Positions 8,214 through 16,394 of a stretch of DNA of 64,000 bases are shown here, piece by piece. The notes beneath the pieces are model-generated. The model made no database searches, was not told the origin of the DNA, and worked only from the letters and a program-made list of their open reading frames with translations. Each line of letters opens with the position of its first letter. The first letter of the stretch is position 1. The stretch lies in the NCBI RefSeq assembly GCF_001870675.1, contig NZ_MEHT01000001.1:1-64000 (forward strand). The letters are read 5' to 3'. Source of the stretch: Roseinatronobacter thiooxidans. GTDB lineage: Bacteria > Pseudomonadota > Alphaproteobacteria > Rhodobacterales > Rhodobacteraceae. Made by a program: the position numbers and the translations under genes.

Positions 8214-11200
8214 ATGACGAAATATGATGCAGAATGGGCCGCAAACGAAGACGCGCGCCGCGCCTATATTGCCGAACACGGGTTGTACAAGGCTGAGGAT
8301 GAGCATTCATCCTGCGGTGTCGGGCTTGTCGTGTCGCTGGATGGCGCGCCATCGCGCAAGGTGGTCGAGAACGGGATCGAGGCGCTGAAAGCAATCTGGC
8401 ACCGTGGCGCAGTCGATGCGGATGGCAAGACAGGCGACGGCGCGGGCATTCATGTGCAGATTCCGGTGCAGTTTTTCTATGACAAAATCCGCCGCACAGG
8501 GCACGAGCCGCGGATGGACCAACTGATCGCCGTGGGGCAGGTGTTCTTGCCGCGCACGGATTTTGCCGCACAAGAACGCTCGCGCACGATTGTGGAAACC
8601 GAAGTGTTGCGCATGGGCTATTCGATCTATGGCTGGCGGCATGTGCCGGTGGATGTGACAGTCTTGGGCGAAAAGGCAAATGCCACCCGCCCCGAGATTG
8701 AACAGATCCTGATCCGCAATTCCAAGGAAACCGACGAGGATACGTTCGAGCGCGAATTGTATGTCATCCGCCGCCGCATTGAAAAAGCGATCACCGCGGC
8801 AGGGATTGCCGGTTTCTACATCTGTTCGCTGTCCTGCCGGTCGATCATTTACAAAGGCATGATGCTGGCCGAACAGGTTGCGGAATTCTACCCCGACCTG
8901 AAGGACGAGCGTTTTGAATCGGCCTTTGCAATCTATCACCAGCGTTATTCGACCAACACTTTCCCGCAGTGGTGGTTGGCGCAGCCCTTCCGCATGCTGG
9001 CCCATAATGGCGAGATAAACACGCTGAAAGGCAACCTGAACTGGCTGAAAAGCCATGAAATCCGCATGGCTTCTGGTGCTTTTGGCGACATGGCCGAAGA
9101 CATCAAGCCCATCGTGGCCTCTGGCGCGTCGGACTCTGCTGCGCTGGATTCGGTGTTTGAAGTGTTGGTGCGCGCAGGGCGCAATGCGCCGATGGCGAAA
9201 ACCATGCTTGTGCCAGAGGCATGGTCAAAGCAGGCGGTCGAGATGCCAACTGCATGGCGCGACATGTATTCCTACTGCAACTCGGTCATGGAGCCATGGG
9301 ACGGCCCTGCCGCCCTTGCCATGACAGATGGCCGCTGGGTCTGCGCAGGGCTGGACCGCAACGGCCTGCGCCCGATGCGCTATGTCGTCACCGGCGATGG
9401 CCTGCTGATCGCAGGGTCCGAGGCGGGCATGGTTGTGGTCGATGAACTGGCCGTGCGCGAGAAAGGCGCACTTGGGCCGGGGCAGATGATTGCCGTCGAT
9501 ATGAAAGAAGGCAAACTGTACCACGACACCGAGATCAAGGATAAACTGGCCACTTCGCAGCCCTTTGGCGCGTGGAATGACAAGATTGTCGATCTGAACG
9601 AAAAGCTGCGCGATGTGCCAGAGCTGCGCGGGATGGAACCAGCAGACCTGCGCCGCCGTCAGGTGGCTGCCGGGTTCACGATTGAAGAAATCGAGCAGGT
9701 TCTGGCCCCGATGGCCGAAGACGGCAAGGAAATGATCGCCTCTATGGGGGATGATACGCCAGCGGCGGTGCTGTCCAAAGTGTACCGCCCATTGTCGCAT
9801 TTCTTCCGCCAGAACTTCTCTCAGGTGACCAACCCCGCGATTGACAGCTTGCGCGAATTCCGCGTGATGAGTCTGAATACCCGCTTTGGCAACCTGAAAA
9901 ACGTGCTGGACGAAGACAGCAGCCAGACTGAAATTCTAGTGCTGGAAAGCCCCTTTGTCGCCAATGGCGAATTTGCCGAAATGGTGCGCGAATTTGGCGA
10001 TCAGGTCGCGTTTATTGACTGCACCTTCCCTGCCGGCGCGGGGGATGATGCCCTGCGTGGCGGGTTGGAGCGTATTCGGTCCGAGGCAGAAGATGCCGTG
10101 CGTTCTGGCGCGGGCCATCTGGTGCTGACGGATGAACACCAGGGCGTGGACAAGGTCGCCATGCCCATGATCCTTGCCACAAGTGCTGTGCATAGCTGGC
10201 TGACGCGCAAGGGGCTGCGGACGTTCTGTTCGCTGAATGTGCGCGCGGCAGAATGTATCGACCCGCATTACTTTGCCGTGCTGATCGGCAGCGGGGCAAC
10301 GACCGTCAACGCCTATCTGGCGCAGGAAACCATTGCCGACCGCATTGACCGGGGTCTGGTCGAAGGCAGCCTGATTGACGCGATGCGCCGCTACCGCGAG
10401 GCCGTTAATCTGGGCTTGTTGAAGATCATGTCCAAGATGGGCATTTCTGTCATCTCGTCCTATCGCGGTGGGCTGAACTTCGAGGCCGTGGGCCTAAGCC
10501 GTGCGCTGGTGGCCGAGTATTTCCCCGGCATGCCCAGCCGCATTTCCGGCATCGGCCTGCATGGTATCCAGATGAAACTGGAAGAGGTGCATGCAAAGGG
10601 CTGGCGCAACGGGCAGGATGTGCTGCCGATTGGCGGCTTCTACAAAGCGCGCCGGTCGGGAGAGAAGCACGCTTGGGAAGCGACCAGCATGCACTTGTTG
10701 CAACAGGCGTGCAACCAGTCCAGCTATGCGCTTTGGAAGCAGTATTCTGCTGCGATGCAGGCCAATCCGCCAATCCACCTGCGCGATTTGCTGGACATCA
10801 AGCCTTTGGGCAAGTCTATCCCGATTGAAGAGGTCGAAAGCATCACGGCCATTCGCAAGCGGTTCGTGACACCGGGCATGTCGCTTGGGGCGCTGTCGCC
10901 CGAAGCGCATATGACGCTGAACATTGCCATGAACCGCATCGGGGCCAAGTCCGATTCGGGCGAAGGGGGCGAAGACCCCGCCCATGCGCACCCGCTGCCC
11001 AATGGCGACAACCCTTGCGCCAAGATCAAACAAGTGGCCTCTGGGCGGTTTGGTGTGACGGCCGAATATCTGAACGCCTGTGAAGAGCTGGAAATCAAGG
11101 TCGCCCAAGGGGCAAAACCCGGCGAGGGTGGCCAGCTGCCGGGCATGAAAGTCACCAAGCTGATTGCGCGCCTGCGCCATTCAACCCCGGGCGTGACGCT

Positions 11201-12752
11201 GATTTCACCGCCCCCCCACCATGACATCTACTCGATCGAAGACCTTGCACAGCTGATCTATGACCTGAAGCAGATCAACCCGCGCGTGAAAGTGACGGTC
11301 AAACTGGTGGCGCAATCGGGCGTTGGCACGATTGCGGCAGGTGTGGCCAAGGCCAAGGCAGATATCATCCTGATCTCTGGCCACAATGGCGGCACAGGGG
11401 CCAGCCCCGGCACCTCGATCAAATATGCAGGCCTGCCATGGGAAATGGGCCTGTCCGAGGCGCATCAGGTCCTTGCCATGAACAAGCTGCGCGAGCGTGT
11501 GACGCTGCGCACTGATGGTGGGCTGCGCACAGGGCGTGACATTGTCATGGCCGCAATGATGGGCGCCGAGGAATATGGCATCGGCACTGCGGCCCTGATT
11601 GCGATGGGCTGTATCATGGTGCGTCAGTGCCAGTCCAACACCTGCCCTGTGGGTGTCTGCACACAAGACGAAGACCTGCGCGCCAAATTCACTGGCAATG
11701 CAGATAAGGTTGTGAACCTGATCACCTTCTATGCGCAGGAAGTGCGGGAAATTCTGGCCAGCATCGGCGCACGGTCGATGGATGAGGTGATTGGCCGCGC
11801 CGATCTGCTGGCGCAGGTCAGCCGTGGTGCGGCGCATCTGGATGATTTGGACCTGAACCCGCTGTTGCTGACAGTGGATGGGGCAGAGAATATCCGCTAT
11901 GACCGCAACAAACCGCGCAATGCGGTGCCCGACACGCTGGATGCCGAAATCATCCGCGATGCCGCGCGCTTCTTTGAAGATGGCGAGAAGATGCAACTGT
12001 CCTACGCGGTGGAAAACACCCACCGCACTGTTGGCACGCGCGCATCCAGCCATATCGTCAAGCGGTTCGGCATGCGCAACAGCTTGCAGCCCGATCACCT
12101 GACAGTGAAACTGGCGGGCAGTGCAGGGCAGTCATTGGGCGCTTTCGCAGCACCGGGTTTGAAGATCGAAGTGTTTGGCGATGCCAATGACTATGTTGGC
12201 AAGGGTCTGTCCGGCGGCCTGATCGTGGTGCGCCCGCGCATGTCTTCGCCATTGATCGCGCGCGAGAATACGATCATTGGCAATACCGTGCTGTATGGGG
12301 CGACCAATGGTCATCTGTTCGCCGCAGGTCGCGCGGGCGAGCGGTTTGCCGTGCGCAATTCGGGCGCGAAAGTGGTGATCGAGGGGTGTGGCTCTAACGG
12401 GTGTGAATACATGACCGGCGGGGTTGCGGTGATCCTTGGGTCCATCGGGGCCAATTTCGGCGCGGGGATGACAGGCGGCATGGCCTATCTGTACGACCCC
12501 GAAGGACTGGCTGCGCCCTTGATCAACATGGAATCGCTGGTCACCTGTGCTGTCACCGTCCCGCATTGGGAAGATGAGCTGAAATCGCTGATAGAGATGC
12601 ATGCCCGCGAAACCGAATCGCAGCATGCGCTTGAAATCCTGCGCAACTGGGACAGCGAAAAGGGCCATTTCCTGCAAGTATGCCCCAAGGAAATGCTGAT
12701 TCACCTGCCACACCCGATCAGCTATGAGGCCGAGGCCGTGCCTGCCGAATAA
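8214..12752 (+). CDS. gltB: Glutamate synthase large subunit GltB
   Basis: The 1512-residue alpha subunit converts 2-oxoglutarate and glutamine to two glutamates. A 33-residue propeptide precedes the catalytic Cys34 (SSCGVGLVVS) of the class II glutaminase domain, which runs to about residue 430. A central domain follows, then the FMN-binding synthase domain (about 830-1200, LISGHNGGTGASPGTSIKYA) with the 3Fe-4S cysteines in CIMVRQCQSNTCPVG, and a C-terminal GXGXG beta-helix domain. Length is normal. The pair assimilates ammonia together with glutamine synthetase, which is not in this window. A strong terminator follows. Confidence 0.98.
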   Translation: MTKYDAEWAANEDARRAYIAEHGLYKAEDEHSSCGVGLVVSLDGAPSRKVVENGIEALKAIWHRGAVDADGKTGDGAGIHVQIPVQFFYDKIRRTGHEPRMDQLIAVGQVFLPRTDFAAQERSRTIVETEVLRMGYSIYGWRHVPVDVTVLGEKANATRPEIEQILIRNSKETDEDTFERELYVIRRRIEKAITAAGIAGFYICSLSCRSIIYKGMMLAEQVAEFYPDLKDERFESAFAIYHQRYSTNTFPQWWLAQPFRMLAHNGEINTLKGNLNWLKSHEIRMASGAFGDMAEDIKPIVASGASDSAALDSVFEVLVRAGRNAPMAKTMLVPEAWSKQAVEMPTAWRDMYSYCNSVMEPWDGPAALAMTDGRWVCAGLDRNGLRPMRYVVTGDGLLIAGSEAGMVVVDELAVREKGALGPGQMIAVDMKEGKLYHDTEIKDKLATSQPFGAWNDKIVDLNEKLRDVPELRGMEPADLRRRQVAAGFTIEEIEQVLAPMAEDGKEMIASMGDDTPAAVLSKVYRPLSHFFRQNFSQVTNPAIDSLREFRVMSLNTRFGNLKNVLDEDSSQTEILVLESPFVANGEFAEMVREFGDQVAFIDCTFPAGAGDDALRGGLERIRSEAEDAVRSGAGHLVLTDEHQGVDKVAMPMILATSAVHSWLTRKGLRTFCSLNVRAAECIDPHYFAVLIGSGATTVNAYLAQETIADRIDRGLVEGSLIDAMRRYREAVNLGLLKIMSKMGISVISSYRGGLNFEAVGLSRALVAEYFPGMPSRISGIGLHGIQMKLEEVHAKGWRNGQDVLPIGGFYKARRSGEKHAWEATSMHLLQQACNQSSYALWKQYSAAMQANPPIHLRDLLDIKPLGKSIPIEEVESITAIRKRFVTPGMSLGALSPEAHMTLNIAMNRIGAKSDSGEGGEDPAHAHPLPNGDNPCAKIKQVASGRFGVTAEYLNACEELEIKVAQGAKPGEGGQLPGMKVTKLIARLRHSTPGVTLISPPPHHDIYSIEDLAQLIYDLKQINPRVKVTVKLVAQSGVGTIAAGVAKAKADIILISGHNGGTGASPGTSIKYAGLPWEMGLSEAHQVLAMNKLRERVTLRTDGGLRTGRDIVMAAMMGAEEYGIGTAALIAMGCIMVRQCQSNTCPVGVCTQDEDLRAKFTGNADKVVNLITFYAQEVREILASIGARSMDEVIGRADLLAQVSRGAAHLDDLDLNPLLLTVDGAENIRYDRNKPRNAVPDTLDAEIIRDAARFFEDGEKMQLSYAVENTHRTVGTRASSHIVKRFGMRNSLQPDHLTVKLAGSAGQSLGAFAAPGLKIEVFGDANDYVGKGLSGGLIVVRPRMSSPLIARENTIIGNTVLYGATNGHLFAAGRAGERFAVRNSGAKVVIEGCGSNGCEYMTGGVAVILGSIGANFGAGMTGGMAYLYDPEGLAAPLINMESLVTCAVTVPHWEDELKSLIEMHARETESQHALEILRNWDSEKGHFLQVCPKEMLIHLPHPISYEAEAVPAE

Positions 12753-12774
12753 GGGCGCGCGTCGATAGACCGAA

Positions 12775-12806
12775 AAAAGGCGCGAAGCAGATGCTTCGCG
12801 CCTTTT
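12775..12806. terminator. Bidirectional terminator between gltB and pit
   Basis: AAAAGGCGCGAAGC and GCTTCGCGCCTTTT form a perfect 14-bp stem with a 4-nt loop. It has a T tract in both directions, as suits the convergent gltB and pit genes. Confidence 0.9.
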
Positions 12807-12826
12807 CTTATGCGGTTCTGAACCGC

Positions 12827-14293
12827 TTACAGCGCTATCAGGTTCATTAGATAGAACAGCATAGCCGACAAAAGGGCCGCAGTGGGCACAGTCACCACCC
12901 AAGCCGCAAGGATTGTGACGAAATGCGCGCGGCGCACCACCTTCTTGCGCTTGCGCACCTCGATGGGGCTGGTGGTATCTACGCGTTTCTCTTTCAAAAC
13001 ACGCTCATGGTACCATTCACGGAAAAAGCCCACGCCGAAAATTGCGCCAATGGCGATATGGGTGGAACTGACCGGCAGGCCAAGCCATGACGCGAAAATA
13101 ACCGTAATCGCCGCTGCCAGCGCCACGCAATAGGCGCGCATGGCGTTCAGGCGCGTAATCTCGCTGCCCACAATATTGATCAGCTTTGGCCCGAACAGCA
13201 ACAGTCCGATGGACAGGCCGATCCCGCCAATCAGCATCACCCATAGCGGAATGCCAACCGCATCGGACGCGCCACCATTCTGCACCGCATGAACGATTGC
13301 GGCAACTGGCCCAATCGCGTTGGCGACATCATTCGCGCCATGCGCAAAAGACAGCAGCGCCGCAGAGAAGATCAGCGGAATATTGAACAGGATTTTCAGC
13401 GATTTCTTGCGATTCTCCATCCCCTCGCTTTGGCGGCGGATGACGGGGCGCATGGCGAAGGTCAGCGCAAGCCCCACGCCAAGCCCGATCAGAATAGCCG
13501 TGCTGAAGGGGATTTTGATGATCTTGTCCAGACCCTTGAGCGACAGATATGTGGCGAAACACCCGCCCATGATGCCAATCAGAATGGGCACCCAGTAGCG
13601 GGCAGCCTCGATCATATTGGGGCGGTAGATGATGCGTGATTTGATGATCGCAAGGAAGATGGCTGCAAACAGCCCGCCCAGCAGGGGCGAAATGACCCAG
13701 CTTGCCGCGATTCGCCCCATCATGGGCCAGTTCACGGCGGCAAAGCCCGCCGCGGCAATGCCTGCGCCCATGACGCCGCCGACGATGGAATGCGTGGTCG
13801 AAACTGGCGCGCCAACCCATGTGGCCAGATTGATCCACAGCGCACCGGCCAGAAGGGCGGCCATCATCGCCCAGATGAAGACCTGCGTTTCAGCCACCGA
13901 TTCGGGCGCGATGATTCCGCGCGACACTGTGCCGACAACATCGCCGCCGGCAATCAACGCGCCTGCGGTTTCGCAAAGTGCAGCCACAATCAGCGCGGTG
14001 CCAATCGTCAGCGCGCGCGCACCAACTGCTGGCCCCATATTATTGGCGACATCATTCGCGCCGATATTGATCGCCATATAGGCGCCAATAATCGCAGCGG
14101 CTATAACCACCAGACCCAGCGGCTCGAACCCGATAAAGGCCGCGACTGCCAGCCCCGTGATCGCCATGAAGGCAAGTGCAAGCCCGGGTGCAACCAGCGG
14201 GCGCGACGTATAGGCGACCGCCTGTTCCATTGCGGAAATGCGGTCGAGATCCTTGTTCAGCGTCTTCCAGGATTTTTCTTCAATATTTGACAC
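12827..14293 (-). CDS. pit: Inorganic phosphate transporter, PiT family
   Basis: A membrane protein of 488 residues with many hydrophobic segments. The duplicated PiT signatures are visible: NIGANDVANNMGPAVG in the first half and AHGANDVANAIGPVAA in the second, each followed later by a PVSTTH/PVSSTH motif. PiT proteins are low-affinity phosphate carriers coupled to protons or cations. The start codon is GTG (14293); AGAGAG lies upstream. A perfect Pho box covers 14307-14324, only 13 nt from the start codon, which suggests PhoB control, most likely repression as reported for Sinorhizobium pit. Confidence 0.93.
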   Translation of the reverse strand: MSNIEEKSWKTLNKDLDRISAMEQAVAYTSRPLVAPGLALAFMAITGLAVAAFIGFEPLGLVVIAAAIIGAYMAINIGANDVANNMGPAVGARALTIGTALIVAALCETAGALIAGGDVVGTVSRGIIAPESVAETQVFIWAMMAALLAGALWINLATWVGAPVSTTHSIVGGVMGAGIAAAGFAAVNWPMMGRIAASWVISPLLGGLFAAIFLAIIKSRIIYRPNMIEAARYWVPILIGIMGGCFATYLSLKGLDKIIKIPFSTAILIGLGVGLALTFAMRPVIRRQSEGMENRKKSLKILFNIPLIFSAALLSFAHGANDVANAIGPVAAIVHAVQNGGASDAVGIPLWVMLIGGIGLSIGLLLFGPKLINIVGSEITRLNAMRAYCVALAAAITVIFASWLGLPVSSTHIAIGAIFGVGFFREWYHERVLKEKRVDTTSPIEVRKRKKVVRRAHFVTILAAWVVTVPTAALLSAMLFYLMNLIAL

Positions 14294-14306
14294 GCGGTGG
14301 CACTCT

Positions 14307-14324
14307 CTGTCATCAAACTGTCAC
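14307..14324 (+). promoter_or_regulatory. Pho box (PhoB site) abutting the pit start
   Basis: CTGTCATCAAACTGTCAC consists of two 7-bp half sites, CTGTCAT and CTGTCAC, 4 bp apart, which is the PhoB consensus layout. It reads away from pit and ends 13 nt before the GTG start, just upstream of or overlapping the ribosome-binding region. That position fits repression better than activation. Confidence 0.7.
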
Positions 14325-14367
14325 ACAGGGCAGTATCAGAGGTGCCAGAACGCGACAATGACCTTGA

Positions 14368-14877
14368 TTACGTCTGACCGGATTGTTGATCCAGCCGTTG
14401 CAGAAGGGCTTTCAATTCGGGCGGGGTCACCACATTGGCTGCATCTGCCAGCGAAAACCATTTGCGGGTGCGCTTTTTGGCTTCGGGATAAGTGTCGCTC
14501 AACTCGGATACATCCAGCCTGTAGATCAGGGGGCGGCATTGCACGGGCAAGCCACTTTTCTTGATCTTGGTATAGGTGAATGCGCCAATCGGGTCTTGGC
14601 TGATGGTTCCCCTGACGCCTGCTTCTTCCCACGCCTCGATCGCGGCGGTCTGGTTCAGGGCCTTGTTGCGCATGGGCCAGCCTTTGGGGGTGATCCAGTG
14701 TTCGCGCCGCAATGTCTGGACCAGCAGCACCTCTGGCCCGTCAGGGCCATCGCGCAGGCACAGGGCAGCCGCCTGCACAAAGGCAGGGCGGATAAATTCC
14801 AGCACGTTGTTCAGCATTTCATGCGGCATCGACCGGACATTCATCTGCTCTGTTCCCCTGTTCAACCCGCGTGACAT
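14368..14877 (-). CDS. Nudix hydrolase with atypical Nudix box
   Basis: A protein of up to 169 residues with a Nudix fold. The box at about residues 66-88 begins GWPM and contains EAWEEAGV. The metal-binding glutamates of the REUxEExGU part are kept (E16, E19 and E20 of the 23-residue motif), but the usual E7 is Lys and R15 is Ile. WITPKGWPM resembles the diphosphoinositol-polyphosphate/Ap6A hydrolase-like branch common in alphaproteobacteria, so a pyrophosphate-type substrate is likely but unnamed. Internal ATGs at codons 12, 17 and 21 are alternative starts. It lies between arfB and pit on the same strand, and a link to phosphate metabolism is only positional. Confidence 0.85.
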   Translation of the reverse strand: MSRGLNRGTEQMNVRSMPHEMLNNVLEFIRPAFVQAAALCLRDGPDGPEVLLVQTLRREHWITPKGWPMRNKALNQTAAIEAWEEAGVRGTISQDPIGAFTYTKIKKSGLPVQCRPLIYRLDVSELSDTYPEAKKRTRKWFSLADAANVVTPPELKALLQRLDQQSGQT

Positions 14878-14907
14878 GGTTTTGTTACGGTTTCGTGGCG
14901 CATTCGG

Positions 14908-15333
14908 TCAGTCTTGGCCCGGTGGCGTGCGCATAGACTTTATTTCGGCGCGGTGGGCCTTGGATTCAAGGCGGCGTCTTTTGCTGGCCAGTGTGGGCCG
15001 TGTCGGAATGCGCGGTTTCGGACGCTCCAGCGCAGTGCGGATCAACTCTGTCAGGCGAGCGCGCGCAATTTCGCGGTTGCGCGCCTGAGAGCGCGTTTCC
15101 TCCACCCGCAGCACCAAAGCGCCATCTTGTGTCCAGCGCCGCCCTGCCAGCCGTTTCAACCGCGCCTTGACAGGGTCTGGCAGGTTAGGGCTGCGCTCTG
15201 CCTCGAAGCGCAGCTCGACCGCTGTGGACACTTTGTTCACATTCTGCCCCCCCGGCCCCGAGGCGCGCGAGAAACTTTCGGTCATTTCCCAATCTTGCAA
15301 GATGATCTGGTCGTTGATGCGCATGGCCTGCAT
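14908..15333 (-). CDS. arfB: Ribosome-rescue peptidyl-tRNA hydrolase ArfB
   Basis: A protein of 141 residues (ArfB/YaeJ/ICT1 family). It hydrolyses peptidyl-tRNA on ribosomes stalled at the 3' end of mRNA lacking a stop codon. The catalytic GGQ loop is SGPGGQNVNK, close to the N-terminus as in class I release factors. The C-terminal tail is rich in Arg and Lys (residues about 105-135), the part that enters the empty mRNA channel. It lacks the long codon-recognition domains of RF1/RF2. ATG at 15324 is an alternative start. A hairpin and a mini-ORF leader lie immediately upstream, which may regulate it. Confidence 0.93.
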   Translation of the reverse strand: MQAMRINDQIILQDWEMTESFSRASGPGGQNVNKVSTAVELRFEAERSPNLPDPVKARLKRLAGRRWTQDGALVLRVEETRSQARNREIARARLTELIRTALERPKPRIPTRPTLASKRRRLESKAHRAEIKSMRTPPGQD

Positions 15334-15351
15334 CCGAATCGGTGAATCGAA

Positions 15352-15378
15352 AGGGCCGCCTTAAAAACAGGCGGCCCT
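15352..15378 (-). terminator. GC-rich hairpin just before arfB
   Basis: On the minus strand AGGGCCGCC pairs perfectly with GGCGGCCCT (9 bp, 9-nt loop rich in T) and is followed by TTTCG. It ends 19 nt before the arfB ATG. It could be the terminator of the short leader RNA, or an attenuator through which arfB is read. The T tract is short. Confidence 0.6.
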
Positions 15379-15450
15379 AAGCGAGCTTCAGGAGATGGAG
15401 CCAATTAGAGCATCGGCCCAATCAGAAGGATGTCCCCTTCGGGACTGCCG

Positions 15451-15507
15451 TCAGGACACGCCCCCTCTGACTGTCTTTGCACCTCTCTCCAACATCACTC
15501 TAGACAC
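15451..15507 (-). CDS. 18-codon mini-ORF in the arfB leader
   Basis: GTG at 15507 opens a frame of 18 codons (MSRVMLERGAKTVRGGVS) ending at TGA. It could also start at ATG 15525, giving 24 codons. Seven nt before the GTG is the GGAGG core of an extended Shine-Dalgarno, AAAGGAGGTGGTCC (minus strand, 15522-15509), which matches 13 of 14 bases of the complement of the 16S rRNA 3' tail. A second overlapping short frame follows (GTG CAA ... ending in GPML). Behind the ORF come a small hairpin (GTCCCGAAGGGGAC) and the larger hairpin before arfB. The arrangement suggests a leader peptide or a small RNA. I do not recognise the peptide. Confidence 0.4.
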   Translation of the reverse strand: MSRVMLERGAKTVRGGVS

Positions 15508-15577
15508 TGGACCACCTCCTTTCATTGAATTTCTGATAGGTTGATGGTGGCACATATTTTGTGTTTGTCAAAAGAAA

Positions 15578-16234
15578 TTATGCGACAGGTTGCGTTAATT
15601 TCCGCACGATGAGTCGGAACGGCACCAAGGCCAGCAGCGCAAGCGCCAGCTTCACACCCCAATCTGCCACGGCAAGACTGACCCAAAGCGGCATTTCAGG
15701 GCCAAAACCCAGCATTGGCAGGACTTCGCCCGCCCAGGACACATCATTGGCAGGTTCAATGAAAACCAGCGTGGCCGAAAAGGCGATGCTGAAAAATAAG
15801 GCAGTGTCGAGCGTGGAGCCGATGAGGGTCGAGGCAAGCGGCGCGCGCCACCATGCGCCGCCGTGCTTATCCTCGCGCAGGCGATCAAAGATTGCCACAT
15901 CGACAAGCTGCGCGGTCAGAAAGGCGATGCCAGAGCCAAGCGCGATGCGCAACGTGACCAGAGGGCCGAATTCTCCCATGATCTGCGTGCCGATCAGCGA
16001 ACAGGCAACCCCCACCGCAAAACCAACCCAGACCACGCGGCGCGCGGCCTGTGGGCCATAGACGCGGTTCATGACGTCATTGACCAGAAAGGCCAGCGGA
16101 TAGGTAAAGGCCCCCCAGGTGAGCCAGTTTCCGAACAGGAATTGAACAAGGATGTTTGAAGCGACAACAATGGCCGCCATGGCAAGGATGCCGGGCAGAT
16201 GGCTGCGGGTCATAAGGCTGGTCCGTTTTGACAA
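15578..16234 (-). CDS. yhhQ: Queuosine precursor transporter (YhhQ/VUT family)
   Basis: An integral membrane protein of 218 residues with about six hydrophobic segments. It belongs to the DUF165/VUT family, which takes up preQ0/preQ1 for queuosine synthesis. The features GAFTYPLAFLVNDVMNRVYG and LVDVAIFDRLRED match the family. The track start MSKRTSL at 16234 is used; MTRSHL seven codons later is possible. I searched the upstream 160 nt for a preQ1 riboswitch by eye and did not find a convincing one. That region holds palindromic repeats instead. The arfB leader begins about 50 nt after the stop. Confidence 0.9.
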   Translation of the reverse strand: MSKRTSLMTRSHLPGILAMAAIVVASNILVQFLFGNWLTWGAFTYPLAFLVNDVMNRVYGPQAARRVVWVGFAVGVACSLIGTQIMGEFGPLVTLRIALGSGIAFLTAQLVDVAIFDRLREDKHGGAWWRAPLASTLIGSTLDTALFFSIAFSATLVFIEPANDVSWAGEVLPMLGFGPEMPLWVSLAVADWGVKLALALLALVPFRLIVRKLTQPVA

Positions 16235-16318
16235 GGTGGCGGAAACTTGGGTCTGGAAGACCGGCAGTGCTTAATCCGGTTTGGCCGATCAGGCAAGACG
16301 CGAAACACCGCGCGGCGT

Positions 16319-16380
16319 GGTGCCGGACTTGATCCGGCACCTCTGGTCCAGCCAAGAGGCCCCGGCGCAAGGCCGGGGCT
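16319..16380. repeat. Two REP-like palindromes downstream of the 5'-nucleotidase gene
   Basis: GGTGCCGGACTTGATCCGGCACC (perfect stems around ACTTGA) and, 15 bp later, AGGCCCCGGCGCAAGGCCGGGGCT. The second is a variant of the GACCCCGGCCTTGCGCCGGGGTC element found around 54.2 and 55.0 kb. The pair lies between the 5'-nucleotidase stop and yhhQ. These are dispersed intergenic palindromes and probably also act as terminators. Confidence 0.75.
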
Positions 16381-16394
16381 GCCGCGCGCCCTCG

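Noticed and set aside
16235-16394. Possible preQ1 riboswitch before yhhQ.
   Set aside because: The stretch is explained by REP-like palindromes and shows no recognisable preQ1 aptamer.
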